Shown: positions 18,069 through 26,706 of the stretch, piece after piece
Layout of the letters: every line of letters begins with the position of its first letter
How positions within the stretch are numbered: position 1 is the first letter of the stretch
Assembly: GCF_025642155.1 (NCBI RefSeq)
Contig: NZ_CP106798.1
Location: 868,001-932,000 of the forward strand
Reading direction: 5' to 3'
DNA: 64,000 nt
Source: Streptomyces sp. HUAS 15-9
Lineage (GTDB): Bacteria; Actinomycetota; Actinomycetes; Streptomycetales; Streptomycetaceae
The notes under the pieces: model-generated
Seen by the model: only the letters and a program-made list of their open reading frames with translations
What the model was told of the DNA's origin: nothing
Database searches by the model: none
Position numbers and translations under genes: made by a program

Positions 18069-19688
18069 ATGACCATGGTCAAGGCGCACGTCTCCGGACA
18101 GGAACTGGTCGCCGGGAGGTATCGGCTCCTCGAGGTGGTCCACCGCGAGACGAACCGGATCTGCTGGTACGCCGAGGACCTGGAGGCGCAGCGGCCCCGG
18201 CTGGTGACGCAGACCGAGCTGCCGGACCGGCCGGCCGAGGAGACCGGGCGCCGGACCACCGCCCGCGTGCTGCGCACCACCGAGCTCATGGGCATGCTCC
18301 GGCCCGGCCGGGTGGCCACGGTGATCGACGCGATCGAGGACGCCGGCACGCTGTGGACGGTCATCGAGTGGATCGACGGCATGCCACTGGGCGAACTCCT
18401 GTCCGAGCAGGGCGCGTTGAACTATGTGCGGGCGGCCCGGATCGGCCTGGAGCTGCTCGAGGTACTGGAGACCGCGCACGGCGAGGGCTTCACACACGGC
18501 GAACTCAGCCCCGGCCAGGTGTTCGTGCGCGACCAGGGCCCGGTCGTGGTCACGGGCTTCGGACTGGCGGGCGCAACTCTGGCCCCGCGGGTCACGGCAC
18601 CGTCGTACGCCGCTCCCGAACAGGCCCGTGACGAGCGCCTCGACCCTGCCGCGGACCTGTGGGCGGTGGGCGCGATCCTCTACACGATGGTCGAGGGGCG
18701 CCCGCCGTTCCGCGACCGCGGCCGGCCCGAGACCACCCTCAGAGCGGTGGACCGGCTGCCGCTGCGCACCCCGCTGCGCGCCGGTCCGCTGGCCCAGGTC
18801 GTCCAGGGACTGCTGCGCAAGGACCACCGGGAGCGGCTGACCGGAACCGTGGTGCGCGAGGCGCTCGTCCGCATCCTCGCCGAGGACGCCGACGCGGACC
18901 GGGAGGCCGCCCCCGTTCCCCGGTTGCGCGGCGCCTATCTGACCGCCCTGCGCGCCGGTCAGGGGTGGAGCAGAAGGACCATGGCCGTCGGCACCGCGCT
19001 GGCCGTCCTCACCGTGTCCGCCGCCGTGTTCGCCGTCACCCACGGGCTCCCCGGCGGCGGCACCTCCGACACGGCGGGACCGGCGACCCCGCCGTCCGCC
19101 GCGGCCGGCCCGTCCGGCAACCGCACCGACGGCAACGGCTCCCGCACCCCCACGCCGGCACCCACGCGCGGCACCACCACCCCCACCGCGACGGCCTCGC
19201 CCTCCGCTTCGGCCACCTCCGGCGCCCTGCCGACCGGCTACCGCCGCTACACCGCCCCCGAGGGCTTCTCGGTCGCCCTCCCCGCCGGCTGGAAGAGGCA
19301 GACCACCGCACGCGAGGGCGATCTCGCCTACCGCGTCACGTTCGGACCCGGCGGCGACGATCCCCGCACCCTGGCCGTCACCTACAACTCGCGGGTCGGC
19401 CCGGACCCGGTCGCCGTCTGGCGGGACGAGGTCCAGCCCGATCTGCGACGCACGGACGGATTCCAGCGGATCGGGGACATCGAGGCGACGACCTACCAGG
19501 GCTACAAAGGCGCCGACATGGAATGGTTCTCCGGATCCGGCAGCGACCGGGTGCGCACCTTCGGCCGCGGCTTCCTGATCGGCGGCGGGCACAGCTACTC
19601 ACTGCGCTTCACGGCTCCGGCCACCGCCTGGAACACCACCGCCGACCGGCTGGCGCTGAAGACGATCCTGGGCACGTTCCGGTGGTGA
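18069..19688 (+). CDS. Membrane-anchored Ser/Thr kinase-like protein, probably a pseudokinase
   Basis: The 539-residue protein has a kinase-like cytoplasmic half (about 17-280), one membrane segment (about 304-326), a Ser/Thr/Pro-rich spacer and an extracytoplasmic domain (about 390-539). Structural landmarks are present, such as SYAAPEQ and DLWAVGAILYTMVEG. The catalytic residues are not: the VAIK lysine position reads LVTQTE, the HRD loop reads HGELSPGQ, and DFG reads GFG. It is therefore likely a scaffold or sensor rather than an enzyme. ATG 18075, two codons downstream, is an alternative start with better spacing from GAGGG. Confidence 0.85.
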   Translation: MTMVKAHVSGQELVAGRYRLLEVVHRETNRICWYAEDLEAQRPRLVTQTELPDRPAEETGRRTTARVLRTTELMGMLRPGRVATVIDAIEDAGTLWTVIEWIDGMPLGELLSEQGALNYVRAARIGLELLEVLETAHGEGFTHGELSPGQVFVRDQGPVVVTGFGLAGATLAPRVTAPSYAAPEQARDERLDPAADLWAVGAILYTMVEGRPPFRDRGRPETTLRAVDRLPLRTPLRAGPLAQVVQGLLRKDHRERLTGTVVREALVRILAEDADADREAAPVPRLRGAYLTALRAGQGWSRRTMAVGTALAVLTVSAAVFAVTHGLPGGGTSDTAGPATPPSAAAGPSGNRTDGNGSRTPTPAPTRGTTTPTATASPSASATSGALPTGYRRYTAPEGFSVALPAGWKRQTTAREGDLAYRVTFGPGGDDPRTLAVTYNSRVGPDPVAVWRDEVQPDLRRTDGFQRIGDIEATTYQGYKGADMEWFSGSGSDRVRTFGRGFLIGGGHSYSLRFTAPATAWNTTADRLALKTILGTFRW

Positions 19689-19705
19689 AATTGGTCCATA
19701 TAGGG

Positions 19706-19734
19706 TGGTCGGTCTGCACAGTGCAGTCCGACCA
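19706..19734. promoter_or_regulatory. 29-bp near-perfect palindrome at the presumed promoter
   Basis: The dyad TGGTCGG-T-CTGCAC around a central A is mirrored by GTGCAG-T-CCGACCA, with one mismatched pair per arm. It starts just after an AT-rich CATATA element that could be a -10 box and ends 24 bp before the GTG start at 19759. It could be an operator or the 5' hairpin of the transcript. Confidence 0.65.
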
Positions 19735-19758
19735 GCCGCGCTCCCAGGAGAGTCATCC

Positions 19759-20799
19759 GTGACCGTAGCGACCGTCCCGTCCGAGGCGTCCCCCGCATCC
19801 CCGGCACCCCTGTCCGACCTAGTGGCGCGGGACGCGCGTGAGTTCGGCGTCCACGCGCGGACCGGTGGGTGGGCCTTCGGGCTGATGGTGGCGCGCAGCG
19901 TGCGGCCCGGCGGGCAGGGCGCGGACGAGACGCCGAAGGTGTCGGCCAAGGAGTTCGCGGAGCTCGCCGGCTGCTCCACCGAGCGGGTCATGCGCTACTA
20001 CAAGGCCTGGGACCGGGCCGCGGACGACGGTCTCGTCCCCCACTTCGAGGCCCTGGCCCCGGGCCAGGAGGTCGAACTGCCGGACGCGGACGTGTGGCTG
20101 GGTTATTACGTCTCCCGCTCGAGCGCCGGCTCCGAGCGCGGTACGGCCATCGCCGAGGCCGCCGAGGCCGAGGGCATCCGGCCCACCAAGGCCCTGGAGG
20201 TCGCGGAGAACCCCACCGCGCTCCGCGCAGCGATCCTCGCCGACCCCTCCACGGCCCGCGCGGCGCGCACGGCCCTGCTGGACCGGGTGCGGGAAGACCC
20301 GGATCTCCAGGCCGAGTTGGCCCGTGACGTGGTCCGCACGGACGATCTGAAGAAGGCGGTGGCCAGCGAGAGCCGGTCGGCGGACCGGATCGGATATGTG
20401 CGGCAGATCGCCGAGTCGGGGCAGATCAGGACGCCCGCCGGACAGAGGGTGGACGCACCCGCCGACGTGCGCCAGGAGGCCGAGCGGCACCTGTCGCTGC
20501 TCGACGAGCTGGACGAGGGCGAGGACAGCGGTGAGTGGGCCACCGAGGCCTACGACACCATGAAGACGCTCGTGGCCGAGGCGGTGGAGGCCGACCCGGA
20601 ACTGCGCGTCCAGGAACGGCGGACGAAGTTCTACAACAGCCTGCAGAAGGCCACCAGGGCGTTCGAGGAGCTGACCTTCGACGATGCGCAGGACTTCTAC
20701 GAGGACGACATGGTCCAGCGCCTCGAGGATCTGCAGCGGGCGATCGGCACCTGCCTCACCGCGCTGCGGGGCGCGGGAGGAAATCAGCCCGGCGAATGA
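19759..20799 (+). CDS. Protein of unknown function with possible N-terminal HTH
   Basis: I do not recognise a named family. The 346-residue acidic protein has VSAKEFAELAGCSTERVMRYYKAW (split about 57-80), which looks like a helix-turn-helix, followed by Glu/Ala/Arg-rich helical segments with repeated AEAAEAEGI and RAARTALLDRVREDPD patterns. There is no signal peptide or membrane span. The GTG start at 19759 follows AGGAG by 8 nt. A 29-bp palindrome just upstream would suit an autoregulated DNA-binding protein. The SsgA-like gene follows 62 bp downstream on the same strand. Confidence 0.6.
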   Translation: MTVATVPSEASPASPAPLSDLVARDAREFGVHARTGGWAFGLMVARSVRPGGQGADETPKVSAKEFAELAGCSTERVMRYYKAWDRAADDGLVPHFEALAPGQEVELPDADVWLGYYVSRSSAGSERGTAIAEAAEAEGIRPTKALEVAENPTALRAAILADPSTARAARTALLDRVREDPDLQAELARDVVRTDDLKKAVASESRSADRIGYVRQIAESGQIRTPAGQRVDAPADVRQEAERHLSLLDELDEGEDSGEWATEAYDTMKTLVAEAVEADPELRVQERRTKFYNSLQKATRAFEELTFDDAQDFYEDDMVQRLEDLQRAIGTCLTALRGAGGNQPGE

Positions 20800-20861
20800 G
20801 CAGATTCGCCGCGGGACGGGTACTAGAGGGCCCTACGTCGATTGTTCTCGGAGGCCCCCAC

Positions 20862-21287
20862 GTGAACCCCTTCGTGCGCAAGACCCTGGTGGTGCAGATC
20901 CAGGCGGGCGGCACGGACCGTTTCTCCGTGCTCGCCCATCTGACGTACGACGCCGAGGACCCGTTCGCCGTCACGGCGGTGTTCGCCCATGACGGCCATG
21001 TGCTGGCCCGCTGGCGGCTGGACCGGCAGATGCTCGCCGACGGCCTGCGCGGGCCGGTCGGCGTCGGGGACGTGAGATTCCGCCCGGTGGCCACCGGTAT
21101 GTGGCAGGAGCTGCGCATGGAGTTCCTCGGCGACGTCCGGCCCGACGGCGGCCGGCATCGCGCGGTGGCGTTCGCCTGGGCGCCCGCGGTCGCGGCCTTT
21201 GTGCGGGAGACCCGGGAGGTGGTGCCGCCGGGGCAGGAGGAGGTCCGGGTCGATGACGTCCTGGCGGAGATCCTGGCCACGGGCTGA
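20862..21287 (+). CDS. SsgA-like sporulation/cell-division protein (SALP)
   Basis: The 141-residue protein matches the SsgA family: LTYDAEDPFAVTAVF, RQMLADGLRGPVGVGDVR and the C-terminal VAAFVRETREVVPPGQE align with SsgA/SsgB. SALPs are restricted to morphologically complex actinomycetes and direct septum placement, FtsZ recruitment or spore-wall maturation. I chose the GTG at 20862 because GGAGG lies 7 nt upstream. An ATG at 20796 overlapping the previous stop would add 22 atypical residues. It is an orphan SALP, so its specific role is not predictable. Confidence 0.88.
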   Translation: MNPFVRKTLVVQIQAGGTDRFSVLAHLTYDAEDPFAVTAVFAHDGHVLARWRLDRQMLADGLRGPVGVGDVRFRPVATGMWQELRMEFLGDVRPDGGRHRAVAFAWAPAVAAFVRETREVVPPGQEEVRVDDVLAEILATG

Positions 21288-21300
21288 GTAGTCGTACTCA
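21285..21300. promoter_or_regulatory. TGAGTA-N4-TACTCA dyad overlapping a stop codon
   Basis: A perfect 6-bp inverted repeat with a 4-bp centre begins with the TGA stop of the SsgA-like gene. It lies 56 bp upstream of the DUF2238 gene. It is more likely a protein-binding site in that gene's promoter than a terminator, because the stem is short and AT-containing. Confidence 0.5.
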
Positions 21301-21355
21301 TGCCCTGGCCGGTCCCCCGGCACCACGATGGGGCCTCCACGACAAGGAGCCTGCC

Positions 21356-22015
21356 ATGACCGCAGTGCACCAGGCCCCGCGCCGCGCCACCCGAGTCACC
21401 CTGCCCGTCGTCCTGGCCGCGTCGGTCGTCGCCGTGACGGCCCTGTCGGCCTGGGGTGCGCGCGACCGCACGACCCGGTTCCTGGAGACGGTGTGGGTGC
21501 TGATCGGACTTCCGCCGGTGGTCCTGACCCGGCGGCGGTTCCCGCTCACCGGGTTGCTGTGCGGCCTGCTCGCCGCGCACGCGGTGGTGCTCGCGGTGGG
21601 CGGTCACTACACCTACGCGCAGGTGCCGCTGGGCGACTGGGTGCGTGACACCTTCGGCCTGGACCGCAATCCGTACGACCGCTTCGGCCACCTCATGCAG
21701 GGCTTCGTCCCGGCCGTCCTGGTACGGAAGCTGCTCAGCCGTACCTCGCCGCTGCGCGGCAGCCGCTGGCCGGCCCCGCTGACCGTGTGCGCCTGCCTGG
21801 CCTTCAGCGCGTGCTTCGAACTGCTGGAGTGGGCGGCGGCCGAGATCGGCGGACACGGCGCGGACGCCTTCCTCGCCACCCAGGGCGATGTGTGGGACAC
21901 GCAGTGGGACATGTTCTGCGCCCTGATCGGGGCCACGCTCTCGCTGCTGGTGCTCAGCCGGGTGCACGACCGGCAGCTGGCGGCGCTGCGGGAGTGGCCT
22001 CAGCGGGTCGTGTGA
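21356..22015 (+). CDS. DUF2238 integral membrane protein
   Basis: The 219-residue protein has about six hydrophobic segments and the DUF2238 hallmarks YDRFGHLMQGFVPA, CFELLEWAAA and the acidic DVWDTQWDMFCALIGA near the C terminus. Relatives include E. coli YjdF; no function is established. The ATG at 21356 follows AAGGAG. Its last 16 bp overlap the end of the convergent DUF6328 gene, so their mRNAs are complementary at the 3' ends. Confidence 0.88.
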   Translation: MTAVHQAPRRATRVTLPVVLAASVVAVTALSAWGARDRTTRFLETVWVLIGLPPVVLTRRRFPLTGLLCGLLAAHAVVLAVGGHYTYAQVPLGDWVRDTFGLDRNPYDRFGHLMQGFVPAVLVRKLLSRTSPLRGSRWPAPLTVCACLAFSACFELLEWAAAEIGGHGADAFLATQGDVWDTQWDMFCALIGATLSLLVLSRVHDRQLAALREWPQRVV

Positions 22016-22485
22016 CGGCGTCGTACCCACAGCGGCAGCCAGAACCAGCAGATCAGGTACCAGGCGACCACGGGGGCGACCAGCCAGGGCACCAGGCCGT
22101 CGTGGGTCGCCACCCGCAGGATCAGCAGCAGTGCCGCGGTCATGGTGGCCAGCAGCAGGAGCAGGCCGACGAAGGTCAGCCGGGACGCCAGCCGCACCGC
22201 CCGGGGCTTGACCCGCCGCCCGGTCACCAGGCGGTGCAGGGACACGGGCCCGATGAGCGCGCCGGTGGCGGACGCGCCGAGGATGACGGTCACGATGTAG
22301 ATGACCTGGTCGGTATGGGTCAGGTCGTCGTACTTCGGGGTGAAGACGACGGTGAGCAGGAAACCGAACAGGATCTGCACGCCCGTCTGGGCCACGCGGA
22401 CCTCCTGGATGATGTCGCTCCACATCCGGTCGGCCCGCTCCTCCTCGGTCTCGTCGCGCCCCTTCCGTCTCACTTCCTGCGTCAT
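22000..22485 (-). CDS. DUF6328 family membrane protein
   Basis: The 161-residue protein has a charged N terminus (MTQEVRRKGRDETEEERADR), an amphipathic stretch WSDIIQEVRVAQTGVQILFGF and four predicted membrane helices. This layout and sequence match the small actinobacterial DUF6328 group; function is unknown. It overlaps the 3' end of the DUF2238 gene by 16 bp. The ATG at 22485 is the only start that keeps the family-typical N terminus. Confidence 0.82.
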   Translation of the reverse strand: MTQEVRRKGRDETEEERADRMWSDIIQEVRVAQTGVQILFGFLLTVVFTPKYDDLTHTDQVIYIVTVILGASATGALIGPVSLHRLVTGRRVKPRAVRLASRLTFVGLLLLLATMTAALLLILRVATHDGLVPWLVAPVVAWYLICWFWLPLWVRRRHTTR

Positions 22486-22526
22486 GCCCTGCGAGTAACC
22501 GCGGCGCCGATCACCCAAACGAACGG

Positions 22527-22551
22527 GGCCGCCCGGAGCGCCGGGGCGGCC
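22527..22551 (-). terminator. GC-rich hairpin downstream of the aldo/keto reductase
   Basis: GGCCGCCCGG pairs with CCGGGGCGGCC, allowing one bulged G, around a 4-nt loop. It lies 20 bp past the stop of the aldo/keto reductase (minus strand) and before the DUF6328 start, so it probably ends the reductase transcript. Confidence 0.6.
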
Positions 22552-22570
22552 GATCCCGGCGGCACGCGGA

Positions 22571-23554
22571 CTACCAGCGGTTCTCGACCTGGTCCTCGAT
22601 CCGGCGGTCGTAGAGCTCCCGGATCGCCGTGAACGTCTCCTCGGGCGGCGCCGGCAGCTTCGCGGCGGCCGCGTTGGCACGGGCCTGCTCCGGGGAGCGG
22701 GCGCCCGGGATCACGGTGGTGACGCCGGGCTGCTCGACGATCCAGCGCAGCGCCAGCTGGGCCGGGGTGTATCCCTCGGGGGCGAGCGCGGCGAACTCGG
22801 CGGCCGCCTCGACACCGGTCCCGAAGTCGACGCCGGAGAACGTCTCGCCCTGGTCGAAGGCCTCGCCGTGCCGGTTGTAGGTGCGGTGGTCGGCGGCGGC
22901 GAAGACCGTGTCCTTAGTGTACTTGCCCGACAGCAGACCGGAGGCCAGCGGCACACGGGCGATGATGCCGACGCCGGCCTCGCGGGCGGCGGGGAGCACC
23001 TCGTGCAGGGGTTTCATCCGGAACGGGTTGAGGATGATCTGCACGCTCGCCACGCCCGGCCGGGCGATCGCGGTCAGCGCCTCGGCGCAGGTCTCCACGC
23101 TCACGCCGTAGGCCGCGACGCGCTCCTCCTCGACCAGGGTGTCCAGGGCGTCGTACACCTCGTCCGAGGAGTAGACGGGCGTCGGCGGGCAGTGCAGCTG
23201 CACCAGGTCGATGCGGTCGACACCGAGGTTGCGGCGGGAGCGGTCGTTCCAGGCGCGGAAGTTGTCGAGGACGTAGTTCTCGGGGATCTGTTCGACCCGG
23301 CGGCCCATCTTCGTGGCCACGAGCACATGCAGATCCGGCCTGCCGCCGAGGAAGGCGGCGATGGCCTGCTCGCTGCGCCCGTCGCCGTACACGTCGGCCG
23401 TGTCGAAGAAGGTCACCCCCGACTCGGCCGCCGCCTCCAGCACGGCGCGGGCCTGCTTGTCGTCCACCTCGCCCCAGTCGGCGCCCAACTGCCAAGTGCC
23501 GAGCCCGACGACCGATGCCCGCTGCCCCGACCTGCCGATTACACGTTCGTCCAT
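22571..23554 (-). CDS. Aldo/keto reductase
   Basis: The 327-residue TIM-barrel oxidoreductase shows the AKR motifs: VVGLGTWQLG, FFDTADVYGDGRSE (catalytic Asp and Tyr), the catalytic lysine in VATKMGRR, DLVQLHCPP, the NPFRMKPLHE region and the NADPH-binding end VIPGARSPEQARANA. It should reduce aldehydes or ketones with NADPH; the substrate is unknown. I used ATG 23554; a start 7 codons upstream is possible. A single-gene transcript is likely, with a hairpin just downstream. Confidence 0.9.
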   Translation of the reverse strand: MDERVIGRSGQRASVVGLGTWQLGADWGEVDDKQARAVLEAAAESGVTFFDTADVYGDGRSEQAIAAFLGGRPDLHVLVATKMGRRVEQIPENYVLDNFRAWNDRSRRNLGVDRIDLVQLHCPPTPVYSSDEVYDALDTLVEEERVAAYGVSVETCAEALTAIARPGVASVQIILNPFRMKPLHEVLPAAREAGVGIIARVPLASGLLSGKYTKDTVFAAADHRTYNRHGEAFDQGETFSGVDFGTGVEAAAEFAALAPEGYTPAQLALRWIVEQPGVTTVIPGARSPEQARANAAAAKLPAPPEETFTAIRELYDRRIEDQVENRW

Positions 23555-23770
23555 GCCGCCCAGTCTGTCATCCACCGGCGGCCGGACCGTTCCTTGACCA
23601 CCTTCCGCTTGCCGGGCCGTACCGGACGCCGGTACAGCAGCTTCCGGGTCAGGTCGCCGGCCGTGTGGAGATCGACCGAGGCGAAGGTGCCGAGCCCGGG
23701 CGGACCGGAACAGCCCTGCCGCGCAAGGCCGCCGAAGCGCTGCTGACCGGTCCCGGTGCCCGGCGGTGAG

Positions 23771-24352
23771 TCAGGGTGTCAGCTGTGCCTGGACGACGGG
23801 GCCGTAGCGGTCGGCGATGGTGTCGATCGCGGACGCGCGCAGTTGTTCGCCGCGTGCGATGCCGTACATCACGCCCAGGCCGATGAGGGTGGCGACGGCG
23901 AGTTCGGCGCGCAGGCCCGCGTCGGGGCCGCCGATCCGGTCGGCGAGACGTTCGGTCACCTGGGCGCGGAAGTTGGCGCGCAGGATGTCGCCTTGGTCGC
24001 CGTGCAGGGGCGCGAAGGCGATGCGCAGCAGGGGGTCGGCGCCCCGTTCGCGCTGGCTGCGCAGGACGTGCTCGGCCATGTGCCGGCCGAGGTCCGCCAG
24101 GGGCGCGTCCAGCAGGGCGTCCGCGTCGGCCTCGAAGGACATGACGCGGGCGAAGAGGGCGTCCTTGTTGCCGAAGTACTTCAGGATCAACGGCGGGCTG
24201 ACACCGGCGCGTTCGGCGACGGCCTTGAGGGTGATGTCGGCGTGGGCGTGCCGGGCGAGGAGGTACCGGGCCGCCTTGAGGATGGCCGCCTTGGTCGTCT
24301 CGGCATCCCGGCGGGAGGGGGAGACGGCGGGGACGCCGGATGGAGTGCTCAC
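23771..24352 (-). CDS. TetR family regulator of the adjacent MFS exporter
   Basis: The 193-residue protein has a TetR DNA-binding domain (about 15-60: AILKAARYLLARHAHADITL, AERAGVSPPLILKYFGNKDALF) and a C-terminal ligand domain. It starts with GTG only 4 bp downstream of the MFS stop on the same strand, so the exporter and repressor form one operon. The two 18-bp palindromes upstream of the exporter (25880-25921) are the probable operators, giving an inducible efflux circuit. The ligand is presumably the exported compound. Confidence 0.9.
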   Translation of the reverse strand: MSTPSGVPAVSPSRRDAETTKAAILKAARYLLARHAHADITLKAVAERAGVSPPLILKYFGNKDALFARVMSFEADADALLDAPLADLGRHMAEHVLRSQRERGADPLLRIAFAPLHGDQGDILRANFRAQVTERLADRIGGPDAGLRAELAVATLIGLGVMYGIARGEQLRASAIDTIADRYGPVVQAQLTP

Positions 24353-24356
24353 GGAC

Positions 24357-25850
24357 TCATGCTCCCTCCATCGCCTCGTCGCGGGCGCCCCGGGTGCCGC
24401 CTCGGGCCCGCCGCGTGCCGTCGGGACGGCTCTCGCCCGGAATGGTCAGCGCGGCCGCGCTCGCGGCGAGGGCGATCGCGCCGGCCATGGCGAAGGCCAG
24501 CAGATAGCCGTGCAGCGTGGGTATGGGGGCGCCGCCGACGAGGCTGGTGTGGTGCACCAGGACGGCGGCGACGGCGGCGCTGGACGTGGCCTGGCCGATG
24601 GTGCGCATCAGGACGTTGACGCCGTTGGCGGACGCGGTCTGCGCGGCGGGGACGGCGCGCAGGATCAGGGTGGGCAGCGCCGAGTAGGCGAGCGTGGTGC
24701 CGGTCGCGACCACCGTGGCACCCAGGATGATCATCCACAGGTCACGGCTGTCGGCGATGCGGACGGCGTAGCCGCAGGCGATGACGGCGGCGCCGAGGGC
24801 GAGGGTGATGCGCGGGCCGCGTTTCTCCGAGATGCGGGCGGAGAGGGGCGAGAAGAGCAGCATCGTGACACCGCCGGGCAGCAGGCACAGGCCGGTGGCG
24901 ACGATCGAGAGTCCGAGCCCGTACCCGGTGGCCTCGGGTGCCTGTACCAGCTGGGCGGTGACCAGTGAGTTGGCGTAGAAGGCGAATCCCGTCAGCAGGG
25001 CCGCCACATGGGACAGGCCCACCCGGGGCCGGGTCACCAGCCGCAGATCGACCAGGGGCTGCGCGGTGTGCAGCTGCTGCAACCACCACAGGGCCAGTAC
25101 GACGGCCGCGCCGAGGAAGAGGCCCAGCACACGGAGGCTGCCCCAGCCCCACTGCCCGCCCTGGGACACCCCGAGCAGCAGACAGGTCAGCCCGACGGCC
25201 AGCATGAGTGCGCCGAGCACGTCGAAGCGGCCCGGCTCGCGTACGGGCGACTCCTTCACCGCCCACCACACTGCAGTCACGCCCAGCGCACCGAGCAGGC
25301 TGGTCAGCCAGAACATGGTGTGCCAGTCGGCGTACTGCACGACCACCGCGGCCAGCGGCAGGCCGAGGGCGGCGCCGACGCCGACGGTGGAGCTCATCAG
25401 CGCGACCGCCGAGCCGCGCCGCGCGGGCGGCAGTTCGTCGCGCAGGATGCTGATCGACAGCGGGACGACGGAGGCGGCGGCGCCCTGCAGCGCCCGGGCG
25501 GCGATGAGCACGCCGATGTCGGAGGACAGGGCGCACATCACCGAGCCCACGGTCATCAGGGACAGGGCCGCCGTCAGCACCCGCCGCTTGCCGTACATGT
25601 CGCCGGCCCGGCCGAGGACCGGGGTGAGGACCGCTCCGGAGAGCAGGGTCGCGGTGACCATCCAGGAGACCGCGCCCGCCGAGGACCCGGTCAGTCGCGG
25701 CAGGTCCGGCAGCAGCGGGACGACCACGGTCTGCATGACGGCCATGAGAATGCCACCCGCTGCCAGTACAGGAATGGTGAGCCGGTCCCGGACTCGGGTG
25801 GCCCCGGCGCTCGCTCCGGGCGGGGAGGATATCGGAGCGGGCTGGTCCAT
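24357..25850 (-). CDS. MFS drug exporter, DHA2-type (14 TM)
   Basis: The 497-residue protein has about 14 membrane segments and the MFS motifs GRAGDMYGKRRVL (motif A, loop 2-3), ARALQGAAASVVPLSISIL and GVGAALGLPLAAVVV (motif C of antiporters). It should export a hydrophobic or cationic compound using the proton gradient. I chose ATG 25850, which has GGAG 6 nt upstream, over the GTG at 25856. It heads a two-gene operon with its TetR regulator. The substrate cannot be deduced. Confidence 0.9.
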   Translation of the reverse strand: MDQPAPISSPPGASAGATRVRDRLTIPVLAAGGILMAVMQTVVVPLLPDLPRLTGSSAGAVSWMVTATLLSGAVLTPVLGRAGDMYGKRRVLTAALSLMTVGSVMCALSSDIGVLIAARALQGAAASVVPLSISILRDELPPARRGSAVALMSSTVGVGAALGLPLAAVVVQYADWHTMFWLTSLLGALGVTAVWWAVKESPVREPGRFDVLGALMLAVGLTCLLLGVSQGGQWGWGSLRVLGLFLGAAVVLALWWLQQLHTAQPLVDLRLVTRPRVGLSHVAALLTGFAFYANSLVTAQLVQAPEATGYGLGLSIVATGLCLLPGGVTMLLFSPLSARISEKRGPRITLALGAAVIACGYAVRIADSRDLWMIILGATVVATGTTLAYSALPTLILRAVPAAQTASANGVNVLMRTIGQATSSAAVAAVLVHHTSLVGGAPIPTLHGYLLAFAMAGAIALAASAAALTIPGESRPDGTRRARGGTRGARDEAMEGA

Positions 25851-25879
25851 CGGCACTCCAGCTGACGTCAGGAATATGA

Positions 25880-25921
25880 GGTGAATATGAATTCACCTTA
25901 CTCGGTGAATGGTCATTCACC
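25880..25921. promoter_or_regulatory. Two 18-bp operators for the MFS/TetR operon
   Basis: The dyad GGTGAAT-N4-ATTCACC occurs twice, at 25880-25897 and 25904-25921, with centres 24 bp apart. Both copies are perfect outside the 4-bp centre. They lie 30-71 bp upstream of the MFS start, overlapping the expected promoter, and fit binding of two TetR dimers. Confidence 0.82.
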
Positions 25922-26297
25922 AACGCCGGCCCCCTCGCACCCGTCGAGCGGTGCGCGACGGGCGACGTCACGCTACGCGACCGGCCGGTTCCACAGGGGA
26001 ACGCGAGTGGCGCATGCGGCCAGACTTTCGAATCGCGTCAGTCTGCCGGAGTGAGCCGCGCCACTCGGGGCGCCGCCGATCGCGAAAGATCTCCGTGAAC
26101 ACCCCCGCGACGGCAAGGAATTGCCCCTTCCGGGGGTCGGGAGCACCGGCCCACAGCAAGATCACCTTCGTTCAATCCCGTACGGCATGTGGCCAATTGT
26201 CCTGATCGCAGCCAACCGACTCCGGACGATTTCTCCCGCTCTCGGCGGGACCGATAGGCATGCGAGGACATCACCCGAACGCACCAGGAGGTCCCGC
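25922..26297. promoter_or_regulatory. Upstream region of the melC operon
   Basis: This 376-bp non-coding stretch separates the MFS operators from melC1. It has AT-richer segments near 26035-26110 and 26160-26245 but I could not assign a promoter with confidence. AGGAGG at 26286-26291 is the melC1 ribosome binding site. Confidence 0.4.
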
Positions 26298-26672
26298 ATG
26301 CCGGAACTCACCCGTCGCCGCGCGCTCACCGCCGCGGCCGCCCTCGCCGCGGCCGCCGGAGCCCAGACGCTCGTCGCGCCCGCCGCCTCGGCCGCAGGGC
26401 ATCAGCACGGTTCCCCCGATTCCTTCGACGAGGTCTACAAGGGCCGCCGGATACAGGGCCGTCCGATGAGCGGGGGCGGTCACCACCACGAGCACGGCGC
26501 CGGTTACGGGGTGTTCGTGGACGGGGCGGAGCTGCATGTGATGCAGAACGCGGACGGCAGCTGGATCAGCGTCGTCAGCCACTACGACCCGGTGCCCACG
26601 CCGCGTGCCGCCGCCCGCGCCGCGGTCGACGAGCTCCAGGGCGCCAAGCTCCTCCCCTTCCCCGCCAACTGA
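26298..26672 (+). CDS. melC1: Tyrosinase cofactor (copper chaperone) MelC1
   Basis: The 124-residue protein begins with a twin-arginine signal ([18 protein letters not shown]) and has a His-rich segment, [13 protein letters not shown], followed by [20 protein letters not shown], the part that docks into apo-tyrosinase and presents a Tyr to the active site. MelC1 delivers copper to MelC2 and carries it through the Tat pathway, since MelC2 has no signal of its own. The ATG follows AGGAGG. It is 34 bp upstream of melC2 in the classical order. Confidence 0.95.
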   Translation: MPELTRRRALTAAAALAAAAGAQTLVAPAASAAGHQHGSPDSFDEVYKGRRIQGRPMSGGGHHHEHGAGYGVFVDGAELHVMQNADGSWISVVSHYDPVPTPRAAARAAVDELQGAKLLPFPAN

Positions 26673-26706
26673 CCGCCCCCGCAAGGAAATCCGGAGTCAC
26701 CCGCAC

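Noticed and set aside
23555..23770. Possible small gene between the aldo/keto reductase and the TetR gene.
   Set aside because: Frames are open on both strands but none shows a start with a ribosome binding site or recognisable protein pattern.
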